A stretch of 64,000 bases of DNA from Rhodopseudomonas palustris. GTDB lineage: Bacteria > Pseudomonadota > Alphaproteobacteria > Rhizobiales > Xanthobacteraceae. The stretch lies in NCBI RefSeq assembly GCF_003031265.1, contig NZ_CP019966.1, positions 4,464,001 through 4,528,000 on the forward strand, given 5' to 3'. The position numbers were made by a program, and so were the translations under genes. The notes beneath the pieces are model-generated. The model saw only the letters and a program-made list of their open reading frames with translations. It did no database searches and had not been told where the DNA came from. Of this stretch, positions 9,332 to 20,943 are shown one piece after another. Each line of letters begins with the position of its first letter. Within the stretch, counting starts at the first letter, position 1.

Positions 9332-9748
9332 CTATTTCGGCTGGAGCTTCAGCGCCGCCGAATTGATGCAGTAGCGCAGCCCGGTCGGCCCGGGGCCGTC
9401 GGGAAACACGTGGCCGAGATGGCCGCTGCAGCGTGAGCACAGCACCTCCGTGCGGATCATCCCGTGGCTGACGTCGCGCTCCTCGTCGATCGCGCCCGTC
9501 GCCGCCGGCGCAGTGAAGCTCGGCCAGCCGCAGCCGGAATCAAACTTGGTATCGGACTCGAACAGCGTCTGACCGCAGCCGGCGCACACATAGGTGCCGG
9601 GCCGCGTCTCGTATTCGTATTCGCCGGTGTACGGCCGCTCGGTCGCCTTCTCGCGCAGCACGGCGTACTGCATCGGCGTCAGCTCCTTGCGCCACTCGGC
9701 TTCGCTTTTGTGAACCTTGCCGGGCGTGGTGGTTTTGGTGTCGGACAT
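9332..9748 (-). CDS. msrB: Peptide-methionine (R)-S-oxide reductase
   Basis: MsrB reduces the R epimer of methionine sulfoxide in oxidised proteins, using thioredoxin. The 138-residue protein carries both zinc CxxC pairs (C55/C58 and C104/C107), the SGCGWPSF core and the catalytic Cys in RYCINS (C127). It has no signal peptide and should be cytoplasmic. It lies just after msrA on the same strand with a 29-bp gap, so the pair is probably one transcript. A thioredoxin reductase gene lies 6.7 kb away. Confidence 0.95.
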   Translation of the reverse strand: MSDTKTTTPGKVHKSEAEWRKELTPMQYAVLREKATERPYTGEYEYETRPGTYVCAGCGQTLFESDTKFDSGCGWPSFTAPAATGAIDEERDVSHGMIRTEVLCSRCSGHLGHVFPDGPGPTGLRYCINSAALKLQPK

Positions 9749-9777
9749 CGCTCCTCCTGAACCGTCGAGCCCCGCCG

Positions 9778-10488
9778 TCAGTTGGTGGCCTTGACGCTGC
9801 TCACCAGCGTCGGCTTGTCGAGATACTCCGTCGGAAACAGCTTCTTCAGGGCTTCGATCTTCGGCAGGTCGTTGTACGCAATATAGGGCTGGCTGGGATG
9901 CAGCGTCAGGTAGTCCTGGTGGTAGGCTTCCGCGGCATAAAAGCCCTTCAGCGGTCCGATCTTGGTGACGATCGGCGCGCCGTACACCTTGGCAGCGTCG
10001 AGCTGCGCGATATAGGCGTCGGCGACCCGCTTCTGCTCGTCGCTGGTGGTGAAGATCGCCGAGCGATACTGTGGCCCGCTGTCCGGCCCCTGGCGATCGA
10101 GCTGCGTCGGATCATGCGCGACCGAGAAGTAGATCTGCAGAAGTTTGCCGTAGGAGATCCGCTTCGGATCGTATTTGACCTCGACCGCCTCCGCGTGACC
10201 CGTCGTGCCGGTCGACACCAGCGGATAGCTCGCGCTCGCCTTGCTACCGCCGGCATAGCCCGACAGCGCATTGACCACACCGGCCGTATGCTGGAACACG
10301 CCCTGCACGCCCCAGAAGCAGCCGCCGGCGAATACGGCCGTCTGAATCCCGCCGCCCTCTTTGGCATCGAGCTGCGGCGGCGGAATCACCACTGGCTCCT
10401 CGGCCGCCCGAGACGGTCCGAGAGCGGACCACGCGAGCGCCCCCACAACGGCGGCGCAGAGAGCAAGACGACCAAATGGAGCGCGCAT
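9778..10488 (-). CDS. msrA: Peptide-methionine (S)-S-oxide reductase, exported form
   Basis: MsrA reduces methionine S-sulfoxide. The catalytic GCFWG lies at residues 56-60 (C57), with YAGG downstream. The protein is 236 residues because it begins with an Arg-containing, hydrophobic leader that looks like a signal peptide ending around SRAAEE; it should work in the periplasm. Its operon partner MsrB lacks a signal, so the pair appears split between compartments. No second resolving-Cys segment like that of long MsrA forms is obvious near the C-terminus. Confidence 0.93.
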   Translation of the reverse strand: MRAPFGRLALCAAVVGALAWSALGPSRAAEEPVVIPPPQLDAKEGGGIQTAVFAGGCFWGVQGVFQHTAGVVNALSGYAGGSKASASYPLVSTGTTGHAEAVEVKYDPKRISYGKLLQIYFSVAHDPTQLDRQGPDSGPQYRSAIFTTSDEQKRVADAYIAQLDAAKVYGAPIVTKIGPLKGFYAAEAYHQDYLTLHPSQPYIAYNDLPKIEALKKLFPTEYLDKPTLVSSVKATN

Positions 10489-10799
10489 GAGCTGTCCTCA
10501 CGAGGTTAAGGCCGAGGCCATCAGCCTGGCTGTTGCGCTCAAGATACGGGGCTCGCGCCGGGCTGTTACGCGGGCGCAGACACGAGTTCGTGACCGCCAG
10601 CTCGACCAGAAGGGAAGGGCCGCAAAGCCGCGAGCCCCAGACAGTTCGGTACTTTTGCACCGCGCCGCCGCCCGCAACCTGCGGACGCCGCTATGCCCGG
10701 CCCCAATTCCTAAATGACCAAAGCCCAAAGGCCGCATTGCATTAAGGATAGCCGCGCTCCGGGCTGGATCACCCCTTCGTGAAGTGCCAAGATGCGCTC
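10489..10799. other. Intergenic region upstream of msrA and of the tRNA-Cys-like gene
   Basis: I see no convincing coding sequence here. It should hold the msrA promoter (minus strand) and the promoter for the tRNA-like gene (plus strand), but no clear -35/-10 pair can be called by eye. Confidence 0.4.
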
Positions 10800-10874
10800 G
10801 GCCCGGTGGCGGAAGATTAACGCGGGGGCGGTGCAACGCCCTTTTTCCTGGTTCAAGTCCAGGCTGGGCCTCCA
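10800..10874 (+). tRNA. tRNA-Cys(GCA)-like gene with 8-nt anticodon loop; possible pseudo-tRNA
   Basis: A full cloverleaf can be drawn. The acceptor stem is 10800-10806 with 10864-10870 (7 bp, one G-U), followed by discriminator T and encoded CCA. The T arm is perfect (CCTGG, loop TTCAAGT, CCAGG; 10847-10863). The D stem is GCG/CGC. The anticodon stem pairs 10825-10829 with 10838-10842. The anticodon by position after U33 is GCA, and U73 plus GCA are the main cysteine identity elements. Two oddities: the anticodon loop has 8 nt (GGTGCAAC), and the D-loop (about AAGATTA) lacks the G18-G19 pair that normally docks on the T-loop. It may be a decayed copy or an unusual isoacceptor. Confidence 0.55.
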
Positions 10875-10985
10875 GATCTTGCTGTAATTGCCGGTTGACG
10901 GGCGACTCGAAGGCCTTTCGCCGCCCGGGAAACTGGTCTAAGAACCTCCCGCGCGCCTGGGACGGCCCGGCGCTTGAAGACCTGA

Positions 10986-11013
10986 GGGACGCGCGACTGC
11001 GCGCCCTTTTTTT
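10986..11013 (+). terminator. Hairpin with T7 run just upstream of carB
   Basis: CGCGC (10990-10994) pairs with GCGCG (10999-11003) around a GACT loop, extended by GG/CC pairs across one mismatch, and is followed by seven T. It lies 35 bp before the carB ATG. It may end the tRNA-like transcript or act as an attenuator for carB. Confidence 0.6.
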
Positions 11014-11048
11014 GTGCCCGCGATTTCCGCCCGCGTCAGCGAGATTTG

Positions 11049-14378
<3,330 letters not shown>

Positions 14379-14601
14379 TCGTCGCCCGGCCCGAGCGGCC
14401 GGCTATCGACTGACAGGCCGTCAGGCCGGGGAACCCGCCCGCATTGGAATTGTTCTCTCCGGCGTTTGCCGGACAGCTCTGGTGCCGTTTTGAACCGACT
14501 TCGGACGCCGCACAGGCGCGGCGCCGCCGTAAACACCCGACGACGTTGCGGGCGAGCAGGGTTCGGCGATCCGCAACGTATTCTTGAAGGATGAAGAGAC
14601 G

Positions 14602-15078
14602 ATGGTCGAAAAGATACCGATGACTGCGAGCGGGTACGCCGCACTTTCGGACGAGTTGAAGCATCGCCAGTCGGTGGACCGTCCGCGCATCATCGAACAT
14701 ATCGCCGAAGCGCGCTCCCATGGCGACCTCTCGGAAAACGCCGAATACCACGCGGCCAAGGAAGAGCAGTCCCACAACGAGGGCCGGATCAACGAGCTTG
14801 AGGACAAGCTGGCGCGCGCGGACATCATCGACGTCAGCAAGCTGTCGGGCGACACCGTCAAGTTCGGCGCCACCGTCACCTTGATCGACGAGGACACCGA
14901 GAAGAAGGCGGTGTGGCAGATCGTCGGTGAGGCCGAAGCCGACGCCAAGAAGGGCAAGATCTCGATCACCTCGCCGCTGGCACGGGCGCTGATCGGCAAG
15001 AAAGCGGGCTCCTCGGTCGAGGTCGTGGCCCCGGGTGGCGCCAAGGCTTACGAGATCGCCAAGGTCGAGTGGCGCTGA
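14602..15078 (+). CDS. greA: Transcript cleavage factor GreA
   Basis: GreA binds the RNA polymerase secondary channel and stimulates cleavage of backtracked RNA. Starting at the ATG at 14602 (MVEKIPMTA) the protein is 158 residues, exactly the usual length; an upstream in-frame TTG would add six residues. The N-terminal coiled coil carries the catalytic acidic tip ([15 protein letters not shown]). The C-terminal FKBP-like domain contains [17 protein letters not shown]. The gene lies 223 bp downstream of carB on the same strand and is followed by a strong terminator. Confidence 0.96.
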   Translation: MVEKIPMTASGYAALSDELKHRQSVDRPRIIEHIAEARSHGDLSENAEYHAAKEEQSHNEGRINELEDKLARADIIDVSKLSGDTVKFGATVTLIDEDTEKKAVWQIVGEAEADAKKGKISITSPLARALIGKKAGSSVEVVAPGGAKAYEIAKVEWR

Positions 15079-15102
15079 CCAGCGCACACCGCCAACGAAA
15101 CG

Positions 15103-15131
15103 AAAAAGCCGCGCTTCGCCGCGGCTTTTTT
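15103..15131 (+). terminator. Rho-independent terminator after greA
   Basis: GCCGCG (15108-15113) pairs with CGCGGC (15120-15125) around a 6-nt loop. A5 precedes and T6 follows, so it could work on both strands. Confidence 0.85.
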
Positions 15132-15259
15132 GTTGCCCGAACTCCAGCGGCTCACGGTGAATTCAGTCGCTGGTGCCATGGTGTTGCGGCAAGGTTCCGT
15201 ACGGTCGGCGGCATTCTTGCTCGGCCGCGACTGCCCCACCTCGAGAATCAGGATCGTCC

Positions 15260-15670
15260 ATGAATCAGTCGTTCGCGCGTTGGCAGCCGTTTGCCCTGAG
15301 CCTGCTCCGCTTCATCACCGGTTTGCTGCTGTTTCAATACGGCGTGGCCAAGCTGTTCAAATTTCCCGCTGTGCCGATGTTCGCCAAGGTCGAGCTGTTC
15401 TCGCTGTATGGCGCGGCGGGCAGCCTGGAGCTGATCCTCGGCGCGCTGCTAATGCTCGGCCTGTTCACCCGCCCGGTCGCCTTCATCCTGTCGGGCGAGA
15501 TGGCGTTCGCGTATTTCCTCGGCCACGTCTTCAAGGGCGCAACGCCGGTCTGGCTGCCGCTCCTGAACGGCGGCAGCTTGGCGATCGCGATGTGCTTCAC
15601 GTGCTTGTACTTGGTGACGACGGGCGGCGGACCGATCAGCCTCGACCGCATCCTGCGGCGCGATCGCTGA
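15260..15670 (+). CDS. DoxX-family inner-membrane protein
   Basis: The start is the ATG at 15260 (MNQSFARWQPF) with AGGA 7 nt upstream, giving 136 residues. Four hydrophobic segments are visible: FALSLLRFITGLLLFQYGVA, LELILGALLMLGLF, AFILSGEMAFAYFLG and LAIAMCFTCLYLV. The R-x2-x-G-LLLFQYGxAKL start and the GEMAFAYF motif are typical of DoxX/DoxD relatives. Members are linked to redox or quinone functions, but no reaction can be assigned here. It faces the Lrp gene convergently. Confidence 0.8.
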   Translation: MNQSFARWQPFALSLLRFITGLLLFQYGVAKLFKFPAVPMFAKVELFSLYGAAGSLELILGALLMLGLFTRPVAFILSGEMAFAYFLGHVFKGATPVWLPLLNGGSLAIAMCFTCLYLVTTGGGPISLDRILRRDR

Positions 15671-15706
15671 CTCTGCAGCAGCGCTGAAACGATCGCGGCG
15701 GCGGCT

Positions 15707-16189
15707 TCAGGTCGTCGCCGCCTTTAACTCCAGCGGCACCGCGGCGGCGTATTTCGAATTGCGCAGCACGAGCGAGGTGCGGACGTTGCGGACGTGCGGG
15801 GCGGCGGTGAGATGGGCGACAAAATTCTGGAACGTCGCCATGTCGGGCGCGACGCATTTCAGGATGAAGTCGACTTCGCCCGACAGCATCCAGCACTCGC
15901 GTACCAGCGGCTCGTTGCGGACGAATTCCTCAAACCCGCGCAGGTCGGCCTCGGCCTGGCTCGACAAATGCACCGAGGCGAACACCGTGACGTCGAAACC
16001 GAGATGCGCCGGATCGAGGAGCCCGCGATAGCCGAGGATGTAGCCCTCTTCCTCCAGCGTCCGCACCCGCCGCAGACACGGCGGCGGCGAAATCCCGACC
16101 CGTTTGGCCAGTTCGACATTGGTGATTCGGCCGTCGTCCTGAATTTCCTGCAGGATCTTGAGGTCGATCTGGTCGAGGCTCTTGGTCAC
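15707..16189 (-). CDS. Lrp/AsnC-family transcriptional regulator
   Basis: The protein is 160 residues. The N-terminal winged helix reads LDQIDLKILQEIQDDGRITN, then VELAKRVGISPPPCLRRVR (recognition helix). The C-terminal RAM domain includes ECWMLSGEVDFILKCVAPD, where amino acids usually bind at dimer interfaces. It is divergent from trxB across 256 bp that hold an 8-bp inverted repeat near its own start. Targets are unknown; autoregulation is likely for the family. Confidence 0.9.
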   Translation of the reverse strand: MTKSLDQIDLKILQEIQDDGRITNVELAKRVGISPPPCLRRVRTLEEEGYILGYRGLLDPAHLGFDVTVFASVHLSSQAEADLRGFEEFVRNEPLVRECWMLSGEVDFILKCVAPDMATFQNFVAHLTAAPHVRNVRTSLVLRNSKYAAAVPLELKAATT

Positions 16190-16247
16190 GCTGGTGCTAT
16201 TCCCGCAAGGCGGATTCGGCTTAGAAACAGCCTCTCTTAGCGCACCC

Positions 16248-16275
16248 CGCGAAATTTGGGTAATTTTATTTCGCG
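16248..16275. promoter_or_regulatory. Inverted repeat in the lrp-trxB divergent region
   Basis: CGCGAAAT (16248-16255) and ATTTCGCG (16268-16275) form a perfect 8-bp inverted repeat with an AT-rich 12-bp centre, about 59 bp upstream of the Lrp-family start. AT-rich centres with symmetric flanks suit Lrp-type operators. The assignment is inferred. Confidence 0.4.
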
Positions 16276-16445
16276 ATGCTCACAGCTCGTTTTCTATTCT
16301 TGGTGGGAAATCCTGCACGGAGGTATTGCAAATCTTGCATAGCTCGCCAAATAACATAGACTTCTGTCTGATCTTCCGCCCATTGGCGATGCCCCAGCCA
16401 GGCCTTTCCCTGCGTCGCGCCGCCCTCAGTTTCGGGGACTGATTC

Positions 16446-17411
16446 ATGCCGAGTCCGGTTCAAGCCAAGGTCGTGATCATCGGATCCGGGCCCGCCGGTT
16501 ATACCGCCGCGATTTACGCCTCTCGCGCGATGCTGGAGCCGATCCTGATCCAGGGCATGCAGCCCGGCGGTCAGCTCACCATCACCACCGACGTGGAGAA
16601 CTACCCCGGCTTCGCCGATGTGATCCAAGGCCCGTGGCTGATGGAGCAGATGGAGAAGCAGGCGCTGCATGTCGGCACCCGGATCAAGACCGACCTGGTG
16701 GTCGATCTCGACCTCGGCCAGCGGCCGTTCCGGCTGACCTGCGACAGCGGCGACGTCTATCTCGCCGACACGCTGATCCTCGCCACCGGCGCTCAGGCGC
16801 GCTGGCTCGGTATTCCGTCCGAACAGACCTACAAGGGCTTCGGCGTCTCGGCCTGCGCGACCTGCGACGGCTTCTTCTATCGCGGCAAGGATGTCGTGGT
16901 GATCGGCGGCGGCAACACCGCGGTCGAGGAAGCGCTGTTCCTGACCAACTTCGCCGCCAGCGTCACCATCGTCCACCGGCGCGATCACTTCCGGGCCGAA
17001 CGCATCCTGCAGGACCGGCTGTTCAAACATCCGAAGATCAAGGTGATCTGGGACGTCGCGGTGGATGAGATCTGCGGCGCCGAGAACCCGACCAAGGTCA
17101 CCCACGTGCGCCTGAAGAACGTCAAGAGCGGCACGACCAGCGAGGTCAAGGCCGACGGCGTGTTCATCGCGATCGGTCATGCGCCGGCGACGGAGCTGTT
17201 CAAAGACCAGATCAAGCTCAAACCGTCCGGTTATGTCGAGGTCGCGGCGAATTCGACCGCAACCTCGGTACCTGGCGTGTTCGCCGCCGGCGACGTCGCC
17301 GACGAGACCTACCGCCAAGCCGTCACCGCAGCCGGAATGGGCTGCATGGCGGCTCTCGAAGCCGAACGCTTCCTGGCGCTGCGCGCCGGCGACCGCCAAG
17401 CGGCCGAATAA
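16446..17411 (+). CDS. trxB: Thioredoxin reductase
   Basis: TrxB passes electrons from NADPH through FAD to thioredoxin. The 321-residue protein has the FAD loop GSGPAGYTAAIYASRA, the redox pair C137-A-T-C140 followed by DG, the NADPH loop VIGGGNTAVEEALFL and the C-terminal FAD motif GVFAAGDVAD. It is cytoplasmic and could support the thioredoxin-dependent MsrB in this window. The promoter lies in the AT-rich region shared with the divergent Lrp gene. Confidence 0.95.
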   Translation: MPSPVQAKVVIIGSGPAGYTAAIYASRAMLEPILIQGMQPGGQLTITTDVENYPGFADVIQGPWLMEQMEKQALHVGTRIKTDLVVDLDLGQRPFRLTCDSGDVYLADTLILATGAQARWLGIPSEQTYKGFGVSACATCDGFFYRGKDVVVIGGGNTAVEEALFLTNFAASVTIVHRRDHFRAERILQDRLFKHPKIKVIWDVAVDEICGAENPTKVTHVRLKNVKSGTTSEVKADGVFIAIGHAPATELFKDQIKLKPSGYVEVAANSTATSVPGVFAAGDVADETYRQAVTAAGMGCMAALEAERFLALRAGDRQAAE

Positions 17412-17449
17412 CTCTCTGGATGGCGCGACACCGCGACGGGTTCACCGAT

Positions 17450-18343
17450 ATGGACTGGGATAAGCTGAAGGTCTTTCACGCCGCTGCCGAAGCGGGGAGT
17501 TTCACCCATGCCGGCGAGCAGCTCGGGCTGTCGCAGTCGGCGGTGTCGCGGCAGGTCAGCGCATTGGAGCAAGAGCTCTCGGTGTCGCTGTTTCACCGCC
17601 ACGCCCGCGGCCTGATCCTCACCGAACAGGGCGATCTGCTGTTCCGCACCGCGCATGACGTGTTCATGCAGTTGCAGGCCGCACGCGCCAAGCTCACCGA
17701 CAGCCGCGAGCGGCCGAGCGGCGACCTCAAGGTCACCACGACGCCGGGGCTTGGCATTCACTGGCTGGTGCCGCGGCTCGGTGAATTCACCGCGCTGTAT
17801 CCCGAGATCCGGATCTCGCTGATCGTCACCGACGAAGAGCTCGACCTGTCGATGCGCGAGGCCGACGTCGCGATCCGCACCCGCAAGCCGACCCAACCCG
17901 ATCTGATCCAGCGCAAGCTGTTCTCGATCGGCTTCCACGCCTATTGCTCGCCGGAGTACATCAAGAACTTCGGCACGCCGCGGACGCTGGAGGATCTCGA
18001 CAATCACCGGCTGATCATGCTGAGCGACAGCCAGGTGCCGCCGCATCTGCAGAACCGGAGTTGGCTGATCGAAGCCGGGCGCAACGGCATGGGTCCGCGC
18101 GAGCCCTACTTCAAGGTCAACAACATCCTCGGCCTGGTGCGCGCCTGCCAGCAGGGCCTCGGCATCGCGGCGCTGCCGGATTACCTGATCGAGGACACCA
18201 ACCGGCTCGTGCAGTTGTTCGGCGAGGAAGATTCAATCCAGCTCGACACGTACTTCGTCTATCCGGAAGAATTGAAGACCGTGGCGCGGGTGCAGGTGTT
18301 CCGCGACTTCGTGGTCAACAAGGCGCAACGCTGGCCGGGCTGA
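17450..18343 (+). CDS. LysR-family transcriptional regulator
   Basis: The start is taken at MDWDKLKVFHAAAE (17450), the usual beginning of this subgroup; an ATG at 17420 is also possible. The product is 297 residues. The helix-turn-helix reads GSFTHAGEQLGLSQSAVSRQ, followed by an effector domain (LKVTTTPGLGIHWLVPRL onward). It follows trxB by 38 bp on the same strand and may be co-transcribed. The effector is unknown. Confidence 0.88.
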   Translation: MDWDKLKVFHAAAEAGSFTHAGEQLGLSQSAVSRQVSALEQELSVSLFHRHARGLILTEQGDLLFRTAHDVFMQLQAARAKLTDSRERPSGDLKVTTTPGLGIHWLVPRLGEFTALYPEIRISLIVTDEELDLSMREADVAIRTRKPTQPDLIQRKLFSIGFHAYCSPEYIKNFGTPRTLEDLDNHRLIMLSDSQVPPHLQNRSWLIEAGRNGMGPREPYFKVNNILGLVRACQQGLGIAALPDYLIEDTNRLVQLFGEEDSIQLDTYFVYPEELKTVARVQVFRDFVVNKAQRWPG

Positions 18344-18532
18344 TTTGTCGCTCCCGGGGCTCCGCATGTCTGACATGCGGGGGGCCCGCTTGCCGGGCCG
18401 CCGGATCGCGGATCAAATCGTTCTCACGTTGAGGGGTCGCGCTGCATCAAGTCCCCCTCCTCCAGTGGCGCGGCGGCTCAGCTATCCCTCTTGGAAGGTG
18501 ATTGTGTCGGCCTATCAGGCCAAAGACCTTAG

Positions 18533-18561
18533 ACCGGGCTCTTCGTGGGCCCGGTTTTTTT
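18533..18561 (+). terminator. Rho-independent terminator
   Basis: ACCGGGC (18533-18539) pairs with GCCCGGT (18549-18555), followed by a run of T to 18561. Confidence 0.8.
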
Positions 18562-18613
18562 CTGCGCAATCATCTGGCCGCGCGCACGCGGCGATCGGTC
18601 GCAACAACTCATG

Positions 18614-18637
18614 AAAAAACGCGCGGGTGGCCGCGCG
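18614..18637 (-). terminator. Rho-independent terminator after the parA-like gene
   Basis: On the minus strand, a 7-bp CGCGCGG/CCGCGCG stem with a 4-nt loop is followed by six T. It lies 23 bp beyond the parA-like stop. Confidence 0.75.
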
Positions 18638-18659
18638 CTGCAGTCGTGTTGGTTTGCGA

Positions 18660-19334
18660 TCAGGCCGCTTGCTTGTGCATGCCGGAATTTCCGGCCCCGC
18701 GGATCGCCTTCACCGAGCGTTCGATCGCCGCCCATAGCCGGCTGATCTCGTAAGCCGCGCGGCCTTCGGCGGCGTATTCGCGGGCGCCCTGGCCTTCACC
18801 GAGCGCCATCAGAAGATCGGCACGATTGGTGATCTGCCCACCCCAGACCGGAGCCTTGAACTTGGCCAGCGCATCGCGCGCGATGGTGACGATCCGGCTT
18901 TCGACCTCGTCACGCAGCGCCGGGGCGCCGTTGAGCACCACCGCGTAGGGCTTGCGGTGCGAGCGGCAGGTCTGGATCGTATCCTGCACCGCGTTGACGT
19001 CGAACACGCCGGGCCGCGCCGGAATGATCACCATCGTGGCGTTGCGGATCGCATCGTCGACCACCGCAGACAGGTTCGGCGGCGTATCAACGAAGATCCA
19101 TTCGATGCCATCGCGCTTAGCGGCGGCCACGATGTCGGTGATCGACCGCGTTGCGGTCCGCAGCGGCGGCTCGTTGGTACCGCGAAGTTTGTGCCACAGC
19201 GTCAGCGAGCCCTGCGGATCGGCATCGATCAGCAGACACGGACGCGAGGCTTTGTGAACCTGTGCAGCCAAGTGAGCAGCCAGGGTACTTTTTCCCGAGC
19301 CGCCTTTACGCGAAGCAAAAACGATGACGTTCAT
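18660..19334 (-). CDS. Orphan ParA-family ATPase
   Basis: This 224-residue protein has the deviant Walker A KGGSGKST near residue 10, DADPQGS (Walker A') and a WIFVDTPP Walker B region, so it is a ParA/MinD-type dimerising ATPase. No parB, replication gene or plasmid feature adjoins it, so it is not evidently part of a partition locus. Such orphans often position protein clusters or pili. It may be transcribed alone: it has its own terminator, and the upstream gene is 210 bp away. Confidence 0.88.
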   Translation of the reverse strand: MNVIVFASRKGGSGKSTLAAHLAAQVHKASRPCLLIDADPQGSLTLWHKLRGTNEPPLRTATRSITDIVAAAKRDGIEWIFVDTPPNLSAVVDDAIRNATMVIIPARPGVFDVNAVQDTIQTCRSHRKPYAVVLNGAPALRDEVESRIVTIARDALAKFKAPVWGGQITNRADLLMALGEGQGAREYAAEGRAAYEISRLWAAIERSVKAIRGAGNSGMHKQAA

Positions 19335-19544
19335 ACCTTGGCCTCCCGATTGACCTTGGCGGCAAAGTGAATCAGCTCGTTGATTCGTGAAAGATAAAAT
19401 TGCAGGCAGTGATCATCGCCTCGCCAGATTGTAGCGACCGGCTGGTTTTTGAGTCACACCAGTTCCGGGATTGACGCCGCGCACAGGCCCTCATTGAGTC
19501 CCGAAGACGGTTTTTGAATAGCGGCTTGATGACAGCGCTGCTGA

Positions 19545-19922
19545 TCAGGCCGCGGTCTTGGCGGATGTATCAGAGCCCGCCGTCTGCTGATCAGCACTGA
19601 ACGGCTTAGTATCCGCACCGCGGCCGCGTTGCCGCTCCAGCCATTTGCGCTCGATCCAGTTCAGCGTCCGTGCGGTCGGCTTCTCCAGCGCCGGCACGTC
19701 CTGGGCGATCAGCACCATGCCGAGCGGCAGCATCCATAAGCCCAGGACAGGCAGGAAGCTCAGCATGCCGCCGCCAACCAGGGCGACGCCGAGGGGCAGC
19801 CGAACGTACTTTGATGACGGCCGCCGCAGCCAGCCGACGAAATGCGCCGGCCGGGGTGGTAGCTTGGACTCGAACCACTGCAGATGGCGGTCGAGTTCGG
19901 CGCGGTGATCGATCTCTGTCAC
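19545..19922 (-). CDS. Hypothetical membrane protein, 125 aa
   Basis: The start is a GTG at 19922 (TEIDHRAELDRH follows), chosen because GAGGAG lies 6 nt upstream. The N-terminal half is amphipathic (WFESKLPPRPAHFVGWLRRPS). One long hydrophobic hairpin follows (VRLPLGVALVGGGMLSFLPV, then LGLWMLPLGMVLIAQDVP), so two membrane passes are likely. The C-terminal tail (about 40 residues) is charged and cytoplasmic. The family is not recognised. Confidence 0.65.
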   Translation of the reverse strand: MTEIDHRAELDRHLQWFESKLPPRPAHFVGWLRRPSSKYVRLPLGVALVGGGMLSFLPVLGLWMLPLGMVLIAQDVPALEKPTARTLNWIERKWLERQRGRGADTKPFSADQQTAGSDTSAKTAA

Positions 19923-20015
19923 AAAGCTCTCCTCAGGCGCGAGATATGCGCGTCGATTTCGGCACCAACGCGGCAAGCTGTCGCGCGGATCCCGGAACCG
20001 CGGAGGCTTTGTCAG

Positions 20016-20351
20016 TTACTGCCGCTCGCGCTTGTGAGGTTTGCGGGGCTTGAGGCTGGTTGGTTTGCGGCGCACGGCCTCGTTTGTCTGCATCGCCACC
20101 GGCGTCGGCCCGAAGTGTGCGCGGCAGGCGGGTGTGAGCTGCGCTTTGTTCTGCACCATGCAGACGGTGATCCGGTCGACGTCCGGAACGAACGCACCGC
20201 ACAACCGCATCGCGTCGCCCGTACACGCCTGCTGCTGCTCGGCGGTGTAGGCCAGCGCTGAACCTGCAATCAGTGACAGACCAAAGCTGGCGGCCAGAAC
20301 AAGACCATGACGACGAACGACGCGCGGCGAGATCGAATGGTTCGAGATCAT
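20016..20351 (-). CDS. Secreted cysteine-rich small protein (111 aa)
   Basis: The start is the ATG at 20351 (MISNHSISPRVV), with a purine run AGGGGGG 6 nt upstream. A signal peptide ends at about SALA-YTAEQQQ. The mature part has four cysteines in QACTGD, RLCGAF, ITVCMV and PACRAHF, a pattern common in small periplasmic proteins of Bradyrhizobiaceae, and a basic tail (RRKPTSLKPRKPHKRERQ). The function is unknown. Confidence 0.7.
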   Translation of the reverse strand: MISNHSISPRVVRRHGLVLAASFGLSLIAGSALAYTAEQQQACTGDAMRLCGAFVPDVDRITVCMVQNKAQLTPACRAHFGPTPVAMQTNEAVRRKPTSLKPRKPHKRERQ

Positions 20352-20492
20352 GGATGGCCCCCCTGCTGTGCTGACGTTTCCCCGCAGGCGTTCGGCCGCC
20401 TTGTTATTATTTGGCTGATTGGCGGAGTGTGCGTGAGGCGCGAGGAATTCGCAAGCAGCGCGCGAGCCGGCGTTGCGCGACAAGGCTGGACG

Positions 20493-20723
20493 CTAAGCTT
20501 CGTTGGCGCCGACGCCGCGCTGGTCCAAGGCGCTTTGACCTGCCACGGTCAGACGATAATGACGCTTCCCGGCCGGATCGCCGGAATGACTGACGGCCAC
20601 CAGGCCATCCGAAACCAGCCGGTCGAGTTCGAGACGCTGGCCCGCATTGAGGTCACGGCCGGCTGTCCGGGCCACATCCACCAACACGGCGACCGCCTGA
20701 TCGCTCAATTCCCGGTCGGTCAT
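20493..20723 (-). CDS. Small hypothetical protein, winged-helix-like (76 aa)
   Basis: The start is the ATG at 20723 (MTDRELSDQAVAV), preceded by GGGGAG at 5 nt. The sequence resembles a compact winged helix: helical N-terminus, LELDRLVSDGLVAV, then a wing-like KRHYRLTVAGQSAL. This LVSDGLV...YRLT order is common in DNA-binding wings, but there is no family match I can name. It lies upstream of the Cys-rich protein gene on the same strand, with a 141-bp gap. Confidence 0.55.
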   Translation of the reverse strand: MTDRELSDQAVAVLVDVARTAGRDLNAGQRLELDRLVSDGLVAVSHSGDPAGKRHYRLTVAGQSALDQRGVGANEA

Positions 20724-20943
20724 GCCGGCTCCCCACGCTTTGTTTCGCTTCAAGCAACGTGACCGTCCGCCATTCCGTTCCGAACGGAATGCCATAACGC
20801 GATGGCGGCCGCCCGCTCAGCAAGCGGCCGGCAGGGGGACGATCTCGGCAGGTGGTTTTGGGCTATTCAGTCGCCGCGTAGCGCCGGCAAGGCGGGACGG
20901 TCCACCTTGCTAGACTCACCGCCTCGTGGGGGTTCTTGGAAGG

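Larger units (their letters stand above)
18344..18659. other. Non-coding stretch with palindrome and two opposed terminators
   Basis: I see no credible gene. A perfect 9-bp palindrome around one base (18362-18380) follows the LysR stop, and two terminators face each other at 18533-18561 (plus) and 18614-18637 (minus). The 190 nt between the LysR stop and the first terminator could be a 3' UTR or a small RNA. Confidence 0.4.
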
